Made by a program: the position numbers and the translations under genes. The notes under the pieces were generated by a model that saw only the letters and a list, made by a program, of their open reading frames with translations, made no database searches and was not told where the DNA came from. A DNA stretch of 64,000 bases from Leguminivora glycinivorella. Taxonomy: Eukaryota; Arthropoda; Insecta; Lepidoptera; Tortricidae. The DNA is taken from contig NC_062977.1 in the NCBI RefSeq assembly GCF_023078275.1, forward strand, positions 9,941,118 through 10,005,117, in the 5' to 3' direction. Shown here piece after piece: positions 44,545 to 56,500 of the stretch (positions are counted from its first letter, which is position 1; every line of letters begins with the position of its first letter).

Positions 44545-45270
44545 AGCAGGGTACGGACCCCACCTCATGTCATGGCATTATTTTTCCATGGCTATTTAGA
44601 CCCTCATCTTTCACTGGTAAAAATGACAGACTGCCTCAAGAACCTTTTTTGGAATTATTTTTTTTACCAAAAGTTCTCCTAGCTACCGAATTTATTTAGT
44701 AGCTGATGTAGTGATGTCCTAAAAAAGCAACAAATAAAAGTTAGTGTAAGGTAACGCTGTTTCCGGAACCACGACTGTCACTTTTTACCGACGAGCCTTT
44801 TCGGCAGGAAGGACGAGAAGGTTTTATCTCATGTATTATTTTCTTTTTGTTACTACACATCCAAACAGCAGTTTAGGGAATGTTGGAGTTGCTTGCAAGT
44901 TTTAGGATTAGTGCTTGATACCAAACTGAAAAAAGATATAGAACTATTAATGTTTTTACAACAGGCAAGTGGTACTAGTACTACTATATATATCTAACTT
45001 TTCTTTTAGCAGGAATCTAGAACAAAAATAAATAACTATAACAAAACAAAATTAAATACCTACATCGTACTCTTGTGTCTCATGAGATCAGGTTAATGGC
45101 CCCTTGATTTCCATCCAATTTATACAGTCATTAGGGACGTAGATACTATGCAAATTTTCAATTTCATTGGTAACAGGGAAGTGGGTCAGATACGTGCCTA
45201 TTACCTACTTAGCATTACCGTTTGTCAATAAACTTCGGACATCAACACATTTATTTACACAAAATCTGAA
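44545..45270. other. No gene recognised
   Basis: Flank of the inverted-arm structure. No coding motif or repeat border is identified. Confidence 0.3.
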
Positions 45271-45736
45271 ATATCGTCACTACTTTTAAAAAAACTTGTA
45301 TCTTCGTCTGTCAATGAAAAGAAAATTGTAGTAAGTATGTATGGAATGCATATATACTTACTGCGTTTTAACTTTGAGGAACAGCGTGAGATATTTAATA
45401 AACTACCAGATGCTATTAAGAATATAGAAAATGATAAAAAAATGTTTAACGTTATTAAATCTCTTTTGATAGACAAGTGCTACTATTCACTCAAAGAATA
45501 TTTAAATGATGATAATATAAATGAGAAAGATTAAGTAATGTAAAATATAAAATAGATATTAATATATTTATATAAAATATAATAAAATGTACCTAATGTA
45601 ATCTAAGAAATTTGTAAATGTGTAAGAAATTTTGCTGTGCCCTAACAGGGTATCATGTACCAACTATGTTACTACCTAACACCTGTGTAAAATGAAAATG
45701 AACATGGTCGCAATAAAGATTTGAATTGAATTGAGA
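45271..45736 (+). pseudogene. LINE C-terminal fragment with 3' tail
   Basis: A plus frame (to the stop at 45534) contains EIFNKLPDAIKNI and LIDKCYYSLKEYL, the usual last residues of LINE reverse-transcriptase proteins ('NKLP ... KAYYS-EYL'). It is followed by a 3' region, AATAAAG at 45713 and a (TTGAAT)n tail ending about 45736. A reverse-oriented relative of its first part is at 47345-47470. Confidence 0.75.
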
Positions 45737-46125
45737 TACGAGATTTTTTTAAAGTAGTGACGGTATACGATATTGCATTAAAAGAATAGGTGGGTAAAAG
45801 CTAATTTATAAGTACCTACCTAAAATTGAAAATTAACAACCAACATGGAAAATCTCTTAAGCTTCAGGGAACATAATATATGTTTAAATAATGAAAGCAG
45901 TTACTACTAGCATTATAGGTGCACACATGCAGCGTCACCTGCCGCAGATACTTCCACAGTCCTATCAATAAAACTCAATGGGTAATATACATCCAGTTAT
46001 AATGGGAAATAAAGCTGCGGAGAGTGTGGCTCTTAAAACTAGAGTATGATTATTCCATTCAAGAAGGGTTCCGAAAACTGAACACGTGAAGTATTCAAAG
46101 GTTTTATTATTATTTCATTGAACCT
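45737..46125. other. No gene recognised
   Basis: AT-rich, no motif. Confidence 0.3.
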
Positions 46126-46126
46126 T

Positions 46127-46800
46127 TTTTTTTTTTTTTTATTTATTGCTAAGTAAAAACAAAACACTTAAATCTTACAATTACTTCGCCAAACTGCGGA
46201 ACAGTTTGTTGGCGAATGAAAAAACACCCGGACTTATATGTACTTACTACTAGCTTATCTAACTTAATTGCTATACACAGGCACCATGATAACGGGTCAC
46301 CTTGCACGAATATTCCTTACAATGTGAGTTGTGACCCATCAACACTGCCCCCGAGTGCATACGAAGTAGGTATATAACTAAGGATATGCTTTCAACATTT
46401 GATTTTTATTTTTTTTCTTAAAAATATTTTTTGTCATGCAATCCTCTTCAGAGGGTAAGCCGTTCAATATACGCGGTATTAAATATTGCCTTGTTCTTCG
46501 GCCATAATAATTAGTGGCTTGTGGCTCGATATATTCCTTTCGAGTAGATTCTCTTAAACTGCACTTATAATTTTTAACTATCTTGTATTTGGGACACTTG
46601 TATTCTTCAACAGCTAACAAATATTTAAGTTTGTCATGGACAGGTAATATATTGCACATTTGAAAAAGTTGATTATATTGACTATTGATTATTGTTGTGA
46701 CTTTATTGTGTTTTATCTTTGAATACGATATAACCTTACAAATGCTCCACAAAAATGTTATTTCATGGCGGCATACCAACCAAACACATCACGAATTTTA
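46127..46800 (-). mobile_element. LINE 3' end with C-terminal coding fragment and poly(A)
   Basis: On minus, a 133-codon frame (46779-46378) ends in NYYGRRTRQYLIPRILNGLP, a pattern I know from the ends of LINE polyproteins ('GxRS--Y-AP-IWN-LP'). It is followed by a 3' region with a GCCAAAC/GTTTGTTGGC stem (46186-46215 on plus) and a poly(A) tail (T-run at 46127-46142). The related stem near an A+T tail at 357-445 supports a shared 3' structure. 5'-truncated. Confidence 0.6.
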
Positions 46801-47344
46801 CAATAACAGAAAACAAAACAATCTTAAAAGAAAAATACAATGGGCATAAAGTCATTCACCGTTAACGAATCCGCAGGAAGTTTAGAGTATTTTTATTTCA
46901 TTCTCAGCGGTTGTTAGTACCTACTTGAAGGGTCATTCAAGTACACCCACTGTAAAGTTTGAAGGATGCTCGACTGGGGGTTTCCGGAAACTCCCATAAA
47001 AGAATAATGCGGGTGAGTAAGTAGGTATAATTTGGAAGGAAACTATTTTGCCCAAACGGCCGCAACCACATTCAGAGGTTTAATGAAAAAACAGAAGTTT
47101 CATTCCAACGGAAAGCGCTTAAATGAAGCACCACTTCGCTCGAGATAAGGCTCTTGTGCGCAGTATTTCTTTTGTAAGTTACATCGTAAAATACACTAAA
47201 AGATGTCTGGTGTACTCGCAATAGGGATAACGACTACATTAAAAAAAATGGCATTCTGTTTAGTCCGTCAGTTAGATTGATACAAAGATGCAGGTCATCA
47301 AAGTTCCGGAGTGGGGGCTTGTGACGTCACTTGTAGGTAAGAAT
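46801..47344. other. No gene recognised
   Basis: No motif-bearing frame or repeat border. Confidence 0.3.
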
Positions 47345-47475
47345 TCGTCACTACTTTGAAAACATCTCGAAAACGCTGCTCCTCAAAGTTAAAACGCAAT
47401 GCATTCCATACATATTTACTACAATTTTCTTTTCATTGACAGACGAAGATACAAGTTTTTTTTTTTTAAATTAGT
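47345..47475 (-). repeat. Inverted relative of the LINE fragment at 45275-45400
   Basis: CAAAGTTAAAACGCAATGCATTCCATACATA on plus (47385 onward, shown in two parts: CAAAGTTAAAACGC and GCATTCCATACATA) is the complement of 45340-45380, and ACAGACGAAGATACAAG matches 45296-45312 in reverse. It is a second, more truncated copy in the opposite direction. Confidence 0.7.
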
Positions 47476-47916
47476 GACGAATTGTACTTAGACGTGACGT
47501 CACGCAAAACATTTTTGGTTTACGAGAAAAAATAAAAAATGTGTTAATTTTTTTTATGATCTAACTGACGGGCTAAATAGTTTTTTTTAGTTGTCATCCC
47601 AACGGGATGACGACTCATATAGAATAAAGAATCATATATTTCTTCTAAAATTATTGATTCTCGTTTTAACATAAAAATAATTTGAGTGCGACCTAGAACA
47701 CAAAGGGAGATTAAATATGTCATCTCATCATTCAAGTAAAATAATGGATGGTATATTTAATTAATGATTAATATTCCATCAAGACGTAGCTTTGACAAAG
47801 GTTTCATTCAAAACAATCTTTTGTTCGAGCTCGCATTCAAAGTCGTCGCCGTTTTTAACCTAATTGACGTCAATGACTTGAAAATAAGATCCAAAGTAGA
47901 ATTCAGAGACAGCTTG

Positions 47917-48123
47917 TTAATTCTGGTAAACATTTTTTATCCGGTAAGTCGGAAAGTAAAGCCGCGCCTCGGGAGGAGTGACGAGGGTTCTGTCATTGTA
48001 ATTCACGACCTCCTTTATGATATCACCTGAAATGTGTTCTTTTTCAGATAAACTTGCGCAGCATTGCTCCTTTAGAATGTCTATATTATTTTCCAAGTTA
48101 CAGCGCCAAAGTTCATCAGGCAT
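47917..48123 (-). CDS. Unrecognised 68-codon frame
   Basis: The frame starts MPDELWRCNLENN and ends IKNVYQN. Composition looks protein-like and it is not inside a repeat I can define, but I recognise no family, and there is no support from a conserved neighbour. It could be a chance frame or one exon of a host gene. A plus-strand frame overlaps it (47764-48030) and is equally unsupported. Confidence 0.15.
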   Translation of the reverse strand: MPDELWRCNLENNIDILKEQCCASLSEKEHISGDIIKEVVNYNDRTLVTPPEARLYFPTYRIKNVYQN

Positions 48124-48530
48124 TTTAGATTTTCATTTCGCTTTCAGAAGCTAACAAATATCTAAATCAAAGAAGCTAATGGAGAATCGTTAAAGTTTAC
48201 AACAATTCCATTTACGCGTAAAGTTTATTCTACGAGAAGAAAACATTCTTATTCAACAACGTCAGGGTTGGCAGCGGAACAAATATGTTTTTGGGCATTT
48301 TATAGTCCCTACGTTCCCAAGTTTTGTTTCCTTTTAAAGTTTAAAATTATTATTAGGTATTATACTGTTCGTTGAAACAATAAGTTATCTAGAAGTAACA
48401 AAATAATATACTTAAAATTACATCTAAGTGAAATCGTGAAATGTATTTCTATAATTTTTGTTGAAGATTTGGAAACAGTAAGTTCGTTTTTGTTTATTAC
48501 TACTATATCTTATACTATTAAACGAGCAAT
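48124..48530. other. No gene recognised
   Basis: AT-rich, no motif. Confidence 0.3.
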
Positions 48531-48554
48531 TCTTGTATATTTATTTATTTATTT

Positions 48555-48905
48555 ATACATACCAACGATCTCGGAAACCGCTCTAACGATTTCGCTGAAA
48601 TTTGTTATGTGGGGGTTTTCGGGGGTGAAAAATCGATCTAGCGTAGCCTTAGATCCCGGAAAACGCGAATTTTCGAGTTTTCATGAGTTTTTCTTTCGCG
48701 TTTGTAAACATAAAATATGGTCCTTAATTTCGCCGCGCGCGCATCGATTCCGCTTAGCTCAGTCGTACGAGGTCGGTCTAATGTACGCAGATAGATCGTA
48801 GGTGTCAGGGTTTCGAATCCCGGCCAGAAATTAAGTTTTTGTTTTTTGTCTTTTTTTTTGTTTTTGTATTTATAAGTTTTTTTTTTATCTAAAGACGTGA
48901 TATAT
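48555..48905 (+). repeat. Retroposon with tRNA-like boxes
   Basis: After GATCTCGGAAACCGCTCTAA and a body in common lepidopteran style, an A-box-like TAGCTCAGTCG (48755-48765) and a B-box-like GTTTCGAATCC (48810-48820) are spaced as in a tRNA. A T-rich run follows. It may be a SINE, or a tRNA-like unit fused to another repeat. Borders approximate. Confidence 0.5.
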
Positions 48906-49355
48906 TAAAATAGAACCGAGCGAAGCTCGGTCGCCCAGATATTATTTTATTTACATGAGGGACACTCTTTTGAACTTTAGTAAAAATAAAGACTCCCTTG
49001 TGCGTTCAGCATGAAAGGACGCGCCGCGCCGCCAATAGCAGGCCCCGCAGTAACATTGACAGGGGTTATACTACTCGTATAATAACCTGCAGACACGATA
49101 TTCGCAGCCTATTCCCAATATTGCCAGCCCTGGGAATCTTGCGTCTTCTGACACTCTCATGTGTTTATGGAGCTTAACTCGGCTAAATACGTGAGCACAT
49201 GTTGTATATGCGCCAATTCTGGTTCTTGAGGTAGATTACGTTTGTCTGAGATGAATAATTAAAACCAAACAGAGCTTATTAGACGACATGTGCGTGATGA
49301 TTTTCAAGTATGGGATTCATGAGAGTGTAGCGTTGTTTACACTCCTGGCAGACAA
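48906..49355. other. No gene recognised
   Basis: No motif-bearing frame. A GC-rich patch lies at 49015-49060. Confidence 0.3.
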
Positions 49356-49360
49356 TTATT

Positions 49361-49456
49361 ATGGTCGCGTGATAAATGATAAAACATCAGGTTGTCCCTA
49401 TCGCACTATTTGTAGGTGCGATAGCCCGATGTTTTATCATTTATCGCGCGACCATG
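49361..49456. repeat. Hairpin MITE with ~45-bp arms
   Basis: ATGGTCGCGTGATAAATGAT and following bases on the left pair with ATCATTTATCGCGCGACCAT on the right. The arms continue through AAAACATC and CTATCGCAC, with a small bulge, around a short loop (TATTTGTAG). It shares the GGTCGCGCGATA core with 40844-40909. Confidence 0.85.
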
Positions 49457-49804
49457 ATTGCCCTACTGTAATACTTACTACAGGAAAGTTAACAACGCTG
49501 AAATAGCAATCAAAAGTCCATAAACGTTGATATTAGACCGTCTATAATAGTATTTTTACAGGCGTCATATTTCATAGAATTAGTGACTTTAATTTCCACA
49601 TTTTATAGCTACAAATGCCTTGCAGAACTTAGTCTGAATGTAGGATTTAAATTATTTCTTATGACAAAACTAGAATACCTACCAATGTACGTGGTGCGGG
49701 TGCTGGGTGGCGTTACATGAATGAATTTAATAAGATACACATGTACATAGTTGCATACAAGTACATAAAACGGCCTTTTAAATAAATAAACGCCTTTGAC
49801 CGTT

Positions 49805-49938
49805 AGTGCGGTTTCACAGTATCTGATCCGATATCGGATGTAGGACCGCTACTCATACATTACAGGCGCCATCTTGGATTTTTTTCCTTCTAAATCCTTC
49901 CTCCGATATCGGATCGGATAATCTGAAAACGGACTAAA
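49805..49938. repeat. MITE with GATATCGGA inverted ends
   Basis: TTAGTGCGGTTTCACAGTAT ... CCGATATCGGATGTAGGA on the left is an imperfect inverted partner of TCCTTCCTCCGATATCGG ... ACGGACTAA on the right. Non-coding. Related elements are frequent in Lepidoptera as I recall. Confidence 0.75.
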
Positions 49939-50784
49939 GCTCTCAACTTGAACCACCAGCCAGAAAGGCTAATAAGGATTAGGACCAAAGTATAATTATC
50001 TCGACGTATATAAATATGTAGGCATCTAATCTACTTATGTGGTGGCGGGTTGAGAATTTTACTACCCCCTTTTTTCCCGTGGGTGTCGTAGAAGTCGACT
50101 CGACTGTGAGGTAAGGGTTCAATTGTGGTGAGGGCGATAAATAGTGTAGCAACACTAGCAACCTGTCACTGCAATATCACAACTTAAAAATAAATATTTT
50201 TTTGCTAAAAGCGACACTGACATTTGTGCAGTTTCTTTACGTTAAAAGGTATTTCGTTTATGTATGTAATTATGTATATATCAATCGAATGGGCTCATGT
50301 GCCGTTCGTTAGCTGTTTGTGTTGTTTTCCGGACATCATTTTCATTATTACTACATAGTGTATTCTACCAGCCTTGAGTTCGCATATAAACCTAATCTAA
50401 TCTCGATAATTATAGCACAGGGTAGGAAGCTAAATACACAAACGCTTACGATAATATCGTTATCATAGATCAGCTATCTATATCACTCTTCCATATTGAT
50501 GCCACAGAGCCAAACTGCGGCGTCTATCATCAACAATTATCATTTCGGCTAGGCCGCCATTCTTCAGATAATGTCAATTAATAAAGAAATTAATCTTGAA
50601 TAAGTTCTAGTTACTTACATTATACATATTTTATCTGCTCGATAAACATCTCGATTAGCTGTGTCGCATAAAGCATTCGTGATTTAGCGGCTTATCCGTC
50701 GCCGACTCTCTCAGTTTAAACCACAGATTATTCCGCTAGATCAAACGAATAAAACGGATCTCATTGCAGGACTAGATCTATAAT
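49939..50784. other. No gene recognised
   Basis: No supportable feature. Confidence 0.3.
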
Positions 50785-51288
50785 AAACTACCCGACAGCA
50801 TAAAAAATATTAAAAGTGAAACCACTTTTTATTGTAATTTAAGGAAATGGCTGACTATTAATGCTTTTTATGACATCTCGGAATATTATAATAATAATTC
50901 ATTTCGATTTTTAATACAATTATATTTTTATTAATGTTCGACATCTATTTTTTTTAATAATTATTGAATTTGTTGGAGAGTATTTTCTATTTTTAAAATG
51001 TTATATTGTATTGTAGCCTAATTATGATAATTTAACTTTAATTGACGTTAGTAAGTGTAAACCTATTAATTACTTAGAGTAAGAAAAATTTGTCAAAGAA
51101 TGCTACTATTAAATAAATAATACTAAAGAAATAATTAGAAAATAATAATAAAAATAAAAGAACCCAATTATAAAAAGAAAAAACCATCTAACAAATAGAT
51201 GGTTAGATGATGCGTAGATTACTAATTAATATTAAACCTTTGACATGTATTTTTTTGATTTTATGAATAAATGAATATGAATATGATG
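50785..51288 (+). pseudogene. LINE C-terminal fragment with 3' tail
   Basis: Translation of 50789-50895 gives NKLPDSIKNIKSETTFYC and WLTINAFYDISEYY, the last residues of a LINE reverse-transcriptase protein, like those at 45271-45736. A tail of GAATA-type repeats ends near 51286. No start is present. Confidence 0.7.
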
Positions 51289-51299
51289 CAAATTACATA

Positions 51300-51350
51300 T
51301 ATTATATCGACGCTGGAAAGGCACTAACGTGCATTTTGCAAACTTTACAG
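51300..51350. repeat. Repeat end shared with 61262-61715
   Basis: ATTATATCGACGCTGGAAAG followed by GCACTAACGTGCA is the inverted counterpart of the right end of the repeat at 61700-61720 and resembles its internal 41-bp unit. It may be a solitary end of that element. Confidence 0.5.
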
Positions 51351-51834
51351 GAGAGCCAATATAAACTTTTTTTTTTGGAAAAAAAATCATAACTTTTTGT
51401 TTATTTATTATACAATAAAATGACGTACTACGAAGTTGGAGGTATTTGTGTTGTTTATTTGATCAATATGATTGTATTCCGATATATGTACGTATTTACG
51501 AAATAAAGTCCACGTTAGACAATTGTCATTTTTTCAAAGTCAGGATAAAGGTCTAACCACCATATTCATAGTTTCTTAGGGAACGGATACTTAACTTATG
51601 CGACTATGAGCTTTAAAACCCAACCCAAATGAACATATAATAAGACGTTTAAAACAAAACTAGAATCGAAGAAAATGCATAACAGCCACTAGCTAACATT
51701 ATGAAACACTGGTATAACAGCTTAAAAGGCACTTCACCAAAAACTAACACCTGTTTTTAGATGAGATGTCATACTGAAAACTATTGTATTTCTCATGAAA
51801 GAATCTTTAATTAAGTTAAACTTATTTGTGCAGG
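51351..51834. other. No gene recognised
   Basis: AT-rich, no motif. Confidence 0.3.
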
Positions 51835-51928
51835 CAACAGCAAAAGTAAGTGATCATTATTCGATTGTAGACCTTATTATATTATGAAAAGGAAGATGGT
51901 CAACACTTACTTTTGCTGTTGATTGTAC
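51835..51928. repeat. Small MITE with 18-bp inverted ends
   Basis: CAACAGCAAAAGTAAGTG on the left and CACTTACTTTTGCTGTTG on the right are perfect inverted repeats about 50 bases apart. Confidence 0.8.
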
Positions 51929-52014
51929 GAAAACAGACATAGGTTTCTACTGTTGCACCTTCGACGCTCTGCCGCCACCATGTAGTGAAAAAGGCGTAAA
52001 AATGTGTGTATGTG

Positions 52015-52265
52015 AGTATGTATATATTTTAAATATTCTGGGGGCAATCTGATACAAATCAACAAAGCCCCAAACTAAGCAAGGCTTGTATTATGGTGTG
52101 ATGGGCGACGATATATATAGGTACTTACTAATGTAGATAAATGTAGGTAAATACGGTACCTACTTACATATATACATACAAATAAACGCCCTCACCGGGA
52201 TTCGATTCCGGGACCTCCAACTTAGTAGGCAAAGTCACTAGTCAAGGTCAACTAGGTCAACAAGG
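52015..52265 (-). repeat. Decayed tRNA-derived SINE
   Basis: On minus a B-box-like CCGGAATCGAATCCCGG (plus 52195-52211) is followed by GAGGGCGTTTATTTG, as in the SINE at 29292-29545. The A box is degenerate. The body continues toward 52015 with GGGGCTTTGTTGATTTG. Confidence 0.65.
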
Positions 52266-52399
52266 TAACCGTATTCACTACAAGTACTACAACATTGAAT
52301 CTCAAGATCTCATACTATCTGACCCGTTTCCTTTGACCAGTGAGTTATACACGGGACAGTATAAAAACAAACTTATAGGTACTTTCAAAATAAACAATA

Positions 52400-53263
52400 T
52401 AAAGGTACGGACGCCATCCCTCCTGACACTCGGTCGTCTTGGATAAACGAGATAAACCAACTCACGCCAAATATTTCGATTTTGTCTCGCACCACCCTCA
52501 CCCTTCTGGGAGCCCCAATTTTAGAGGAAGCTATACCGGAGTCCATAGACTCTAAGATCGAACATTTTAATAAATGTTCTGATCTACTGTACAAAATTAA
52601 CCCGCACATGGCAATTTACATCCTGCGCCTTTGCTTGTTTTCACCGCGGTTAATGTATATTCTCCGTTGCGCTCCCGTCTGGAAATTTCCTGCGCTTACT
52701 GCAACCGTGGACCGAAGGAGGCCGTTGGTAAAATTTTAAATGTCAGTTTTGCTCCCTCGGGATGGTCTCAGGCTTCTCTCCCTATTAAGTTTGGTGGACT
52801 AGGTATCCGTCTTGCGGGCGATCTGGCGCTCCCGGCGTTTCTGTCTTCTGCCTACAGCACACTCCCTCTCGTCGGCGGGATTCTTCGTATCCCTTCAACC
52901 GCTGACGTGACGGTGGTGGGCCTGGCAGAGGCGGAAGTGGCTTGGGGGGCAGACCATTCCGTCGACCTTATTCCGGAAGAAAAGTCCAGTCAGGCGGCGT
53001 GGGACGTTATTAACGTCAAACTGCAGCACCAGCGACTTGTGCAGGAGTCCCGGGACCACCATGAGCGAGCTAGGCTCCTGGCGGTGTCAGAAAAAGAGTC
53101 GGGGTATTGGTTGCACGCGCTTCCTTCTCGCAACCTTGGCACCGTTCTTGAGCCTTGCGCTTTGCAGATCGCGGTTTGTCTTCGGCTGGGCATGAAGATC
53201 TGTGAGGCCCACGCCTGCAGTCGCTGTGCCCAGCCGGTGGATACTTTGGGATGGCATGGTCTG
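52400..53263 (+). pseudogene. 5' part of a split LINE: reverse transcriptase thumb and zinc finger
   Basis: The frame around 52400-52695 carries LTLLGAPILEEAIPESID and LRLCLFSPRLMYILRCAP, typical of the end of a LINE reverse-transcriptase domain. After two frameshifts near 52695 and 52730 the frame to 53263 carries LNVSFAPSGWSQASLP, KFGGLGIRLAGDLALPAFL and a CSRC zinc pair, then GWHGL. Here BEL element 2 is inserted. The catalytic palm is absent, so the copy is 5'-truncated. The rest continues at 59647. Confidence 0.85.
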
Positions 53264-53533
53264 TGTGAGCGACGCAATTAGTTTTAAGTTTTGAATACCT
53301 GTTTTACGTTTGTCAAAGCTAGGGGACGAACGGGGAGAACGCGCGGGGCGCGGGAGCGGTCCTGATAGTTAACCGTACTAGAGCAATTTTTAAACCAGTC
53401 GATATACGCTGTTGCTCTCTCCGCACGTCCCTTATCGCTAGTGTTTTGTGGATGTACCGCCTTCTACAAAAATATAAGTAGTTTCCTAATTTTTGACTAT
53501 TTCTTCATCGTCAATGAACCTACAAAGCCTTCA
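53264..53533 (+). repeat. 5' LTR of BEL/Pao element 2
   Basis: 270 bp. Compared with the 3' LTR I count about four substitutions, three of them adjacent (GTGTTTTGTGG against GTAAATTGTGG near 53442), plus one T-run indel, so roughly 98% identity. I see no AATAAA in it. Confidence 0.95.
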
Positions 53534-53536
53534 AAG

Positions 53537-53552
53537 TGGTCTTCAAACCGGA
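53537..53552 (+). other. Primer-binding site of BEL/Pao element 2
   Basis: Three bases after the LTR the sequence reads TGGTCTTCAAACCGGA, beginning with the TGG that pairs with a tRNA CCA end. The tRNA is not named. Confidence 0.6.
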
Positions 53553-53584
53553 TCTTGATGTTCTTCACGCCGCCGTCGAAGATA

Positions 53585-56500
53585 ATGGTCAAAACTCGTA
53601 GAACTGTAAGAAAAGAAATGGAGAGAAAGGAAGCTTTCGAAGCCGTTCAAAGTGAGCCGAGTACAAGTGCAGCTAAAGATGGTGAAGTTAAAGTACAGGA
53701 CGACAAGCTGTTGGAAGTACGAAGTGTGAAATCCGAGATGTTTAACCTTGAAGTGGTACCTGGCCGCCATAAACCTGTGTCCGAGAAATCTTATACAGCT
53801 TCTATGGATGCTCGCAGAAAGCTGGAATTAGAGTCTGCCGAAAAGAAATCACAAGTAGTGCAACCTGATAAAACAGTCGTTTTAAAAGCCCAGAGTGCAA
53901 AGTCCAACACGTCTGGCTCACACAAGTCTTTGTCACGCAGGTCATCTACATCTACCATCGAGGCTCGTAGAAAAAGGTTAGAGCTTGAAGCGGCCGAAAA
54001 GAAAGCACAAATAGAAATGCAGCTTATCGATAAACGCTTGGAAGCGGAACTTGCCGAATTAGAAGATGAATACAGTCCCCCGTCAGAATCCGATAATCGA
54101 AGTGAGATTGCTAAGTGGGTAGAACACAGCAATTTAGAGTTGGAGTCGCAGCGCGCCGCCGATCAAGGTCAACCTTCAGGCTCGCTGCGCCCGCCGGCCG
54201 ACGTGGAGCCCGGCACCGATGGTCCAATTCAACAATTAGCCTGTGTACTGAAGGATATGATGTCCACTTCTGTTTGCAATCAAAACAACAATTCTAATTT
54301 GTTAAGCCGCATCAGCACCCCTAAAGAGCTACCAACATTTACTGGAGACCCAATGGAGTGGCTTCAATTTAAATCTGCATTCGACGAGTCTACCCGAGTC
54401 TGCAAATTTAGCGATAGTGAGAACCTATGGCGCCTAAGGAAATGTCTTCGTGGACCCGCCAAGGACGCAGTGAATGCCCTACTTATCAGTACCACATCTC
54501 CAGAAATACTTATGTCAACCTTGGAGCTACAGTTCGGGAACCCTGATGTCATATTATCCCGGATTGTCTACGAAATTAAAAAGTTAAACACAATGACTCC
54601 TGATTACCACAAAGAAATCATTGTGTTTTCAAACAAGATAAGAAATTACGTGGCCGCCGTACGTGCCCTAAAACGTGAAGAATACCTACAAGGAATGAGT
54701 CTAGTCACTATTGTGTTGTCCAAGCTGCCTACCATATTGTTATCAAAATGGGCCGACTACGGTTATCAACGCATCACCGATGGTACTACATCAAGATTCG
54801 ACTTATTAGCTAACTTTCTTCACGAAGAAGCGCTCAAAGTGTCTACCTGTAGTGCTACTTTATTAAACACACGTGCGGACAATTTTAAACGTAATAAATA
54901 TCAAGATAAGAATGACTTTAACGCGCAAACTGTATTAGTGCAAAGTGGACAGAGTGAACTAAATAACATGTGCCGTTACTGTAAAACAGCTAAACATGAC
55001 CTGCCGCAGTGTAAAAAGTTCAAGAAGTCATTACGCAAAGATCGCTGGCAATATGTTAAACGCCGCGGTTTATGTTACAAGTGTTTGTTATCGCACCACG
55101 ACCGAAACACTTGTCCGGCCGCCGCCTGCGACGTAAACAACTGTGGATTAGCGCATCACCGGTTATTGCATTATGTGCCTAATGATCAACATAATGAGGA
55201 CAATAATAGTACAGTGCAAGTGACCGAGATCGAATCGGTGCCTAATTCGGAAGTAGTGGCGAACTTGAACTCATCCTCTACCTCTACTCGAAGGGGTATG
55301 TTAAAGGTAGTGCCTATAAATATCCATGGACCCTATGGCGTGATTAGCACCAGCTGTATGCTTGACGACGGCAGCTCGGTTACTATGATAAGCGCGGACC
55401 TCGCAAAACGGGTGGGGGCGCGCGGCCGCCGCGAGTGCATGCGTGTGCGTGGCGCATGGAAGAACTCTGAAGTTGTGTGCGAATCTTATCTCGTGGATAT
55501 AACTATATCTAACAAAAATGGACAAAAGTTTACGCTGACCGCGCAAAGTGCTAATGACCTTGACCTACCGAACTATAAAATGAACTTAGTGAACTGTGAT
55601 AAATATACTCATTTACAAAGACTCAAAAATAATTTCTGCAGTGAAAACTTAAAACCAGAAATACTGATAGGTCAAGACTACTACCAGTACCACTTACAGT
55701 TACCGTTGGAGATTGTCATCGGTAGCCCCGAGGAGCCCTGCGCCACTCGTACACCTCTTGGTTGGTGCATACATGGAAGAACTCCCGGCACGTCATCAGC
55801 TGCGCCCGCGGTGCACTCGACCCTGTTTATCTGCCATAGTGACGTCACCGATGACGACGCGAGCGAAACCAAACGGCTGCTGCAGGACCTGCATGAAGAA
55901 GTACGTCGTTCCTTCACGTATGACTCATTGGGCGTAACTAGTAAACCCCGTGAGAACTATAACGACGTATGCGCCGTGAAAAAACTTGACAAAACCGCCA
56001 AACTTATCGATGGACGGTGGTATGTTGGACTCCCTTGGAAGAATGAGCAATGTGAATTACCTGACTCCTTCCCTCACGCCATGTCTCGTCTGAAGGGAGT
56101 GGAGCGCAAGATGGAAAAATGTGATGGCTATAGAGAGAGATACAACGAACGCGTCCAACACCTGTTTGACAATGACTACGCACAAGAGTTAAAGGATACA
56201 GCAGTAACCAGCAAAACATGGTACTTACCACATTTCGGAGTGGATAACAAAAATAAAAAGCGCCTTAGGCTCGTTTTTGACTGCGCCGCTGAAACGAATG
56301 GATTGTCACTAAACCATTACTTACTTAAGGGCCCCGACCTACTGAGGTCACTGTTTGGAATTATGTTGCGGTTCCGAGAGCAGAGGATTGGTGTGACGGC
56401 GGACATAAAAGATATGTTCTTACGCGTCAAAATCAGAGAAGAGGACCAGAATGCGCTACGATTTTTATACCGAAGCGACCCTAAGGGACCGGTAAATACC

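Noticed and set aside
47764..48030. An 88-codon plus frame
   Set aside because: Overlaps an opposite frame that is equally unsupported; no family recognised.
53441..53584. The upstream ATG as start of BEL polyprotein 2
   Set aside because: It lies inside the 5' LTR and before the primer-binding site, and the N-terminal residues it would add have no gag character. The ATG at 53585 is used instead.
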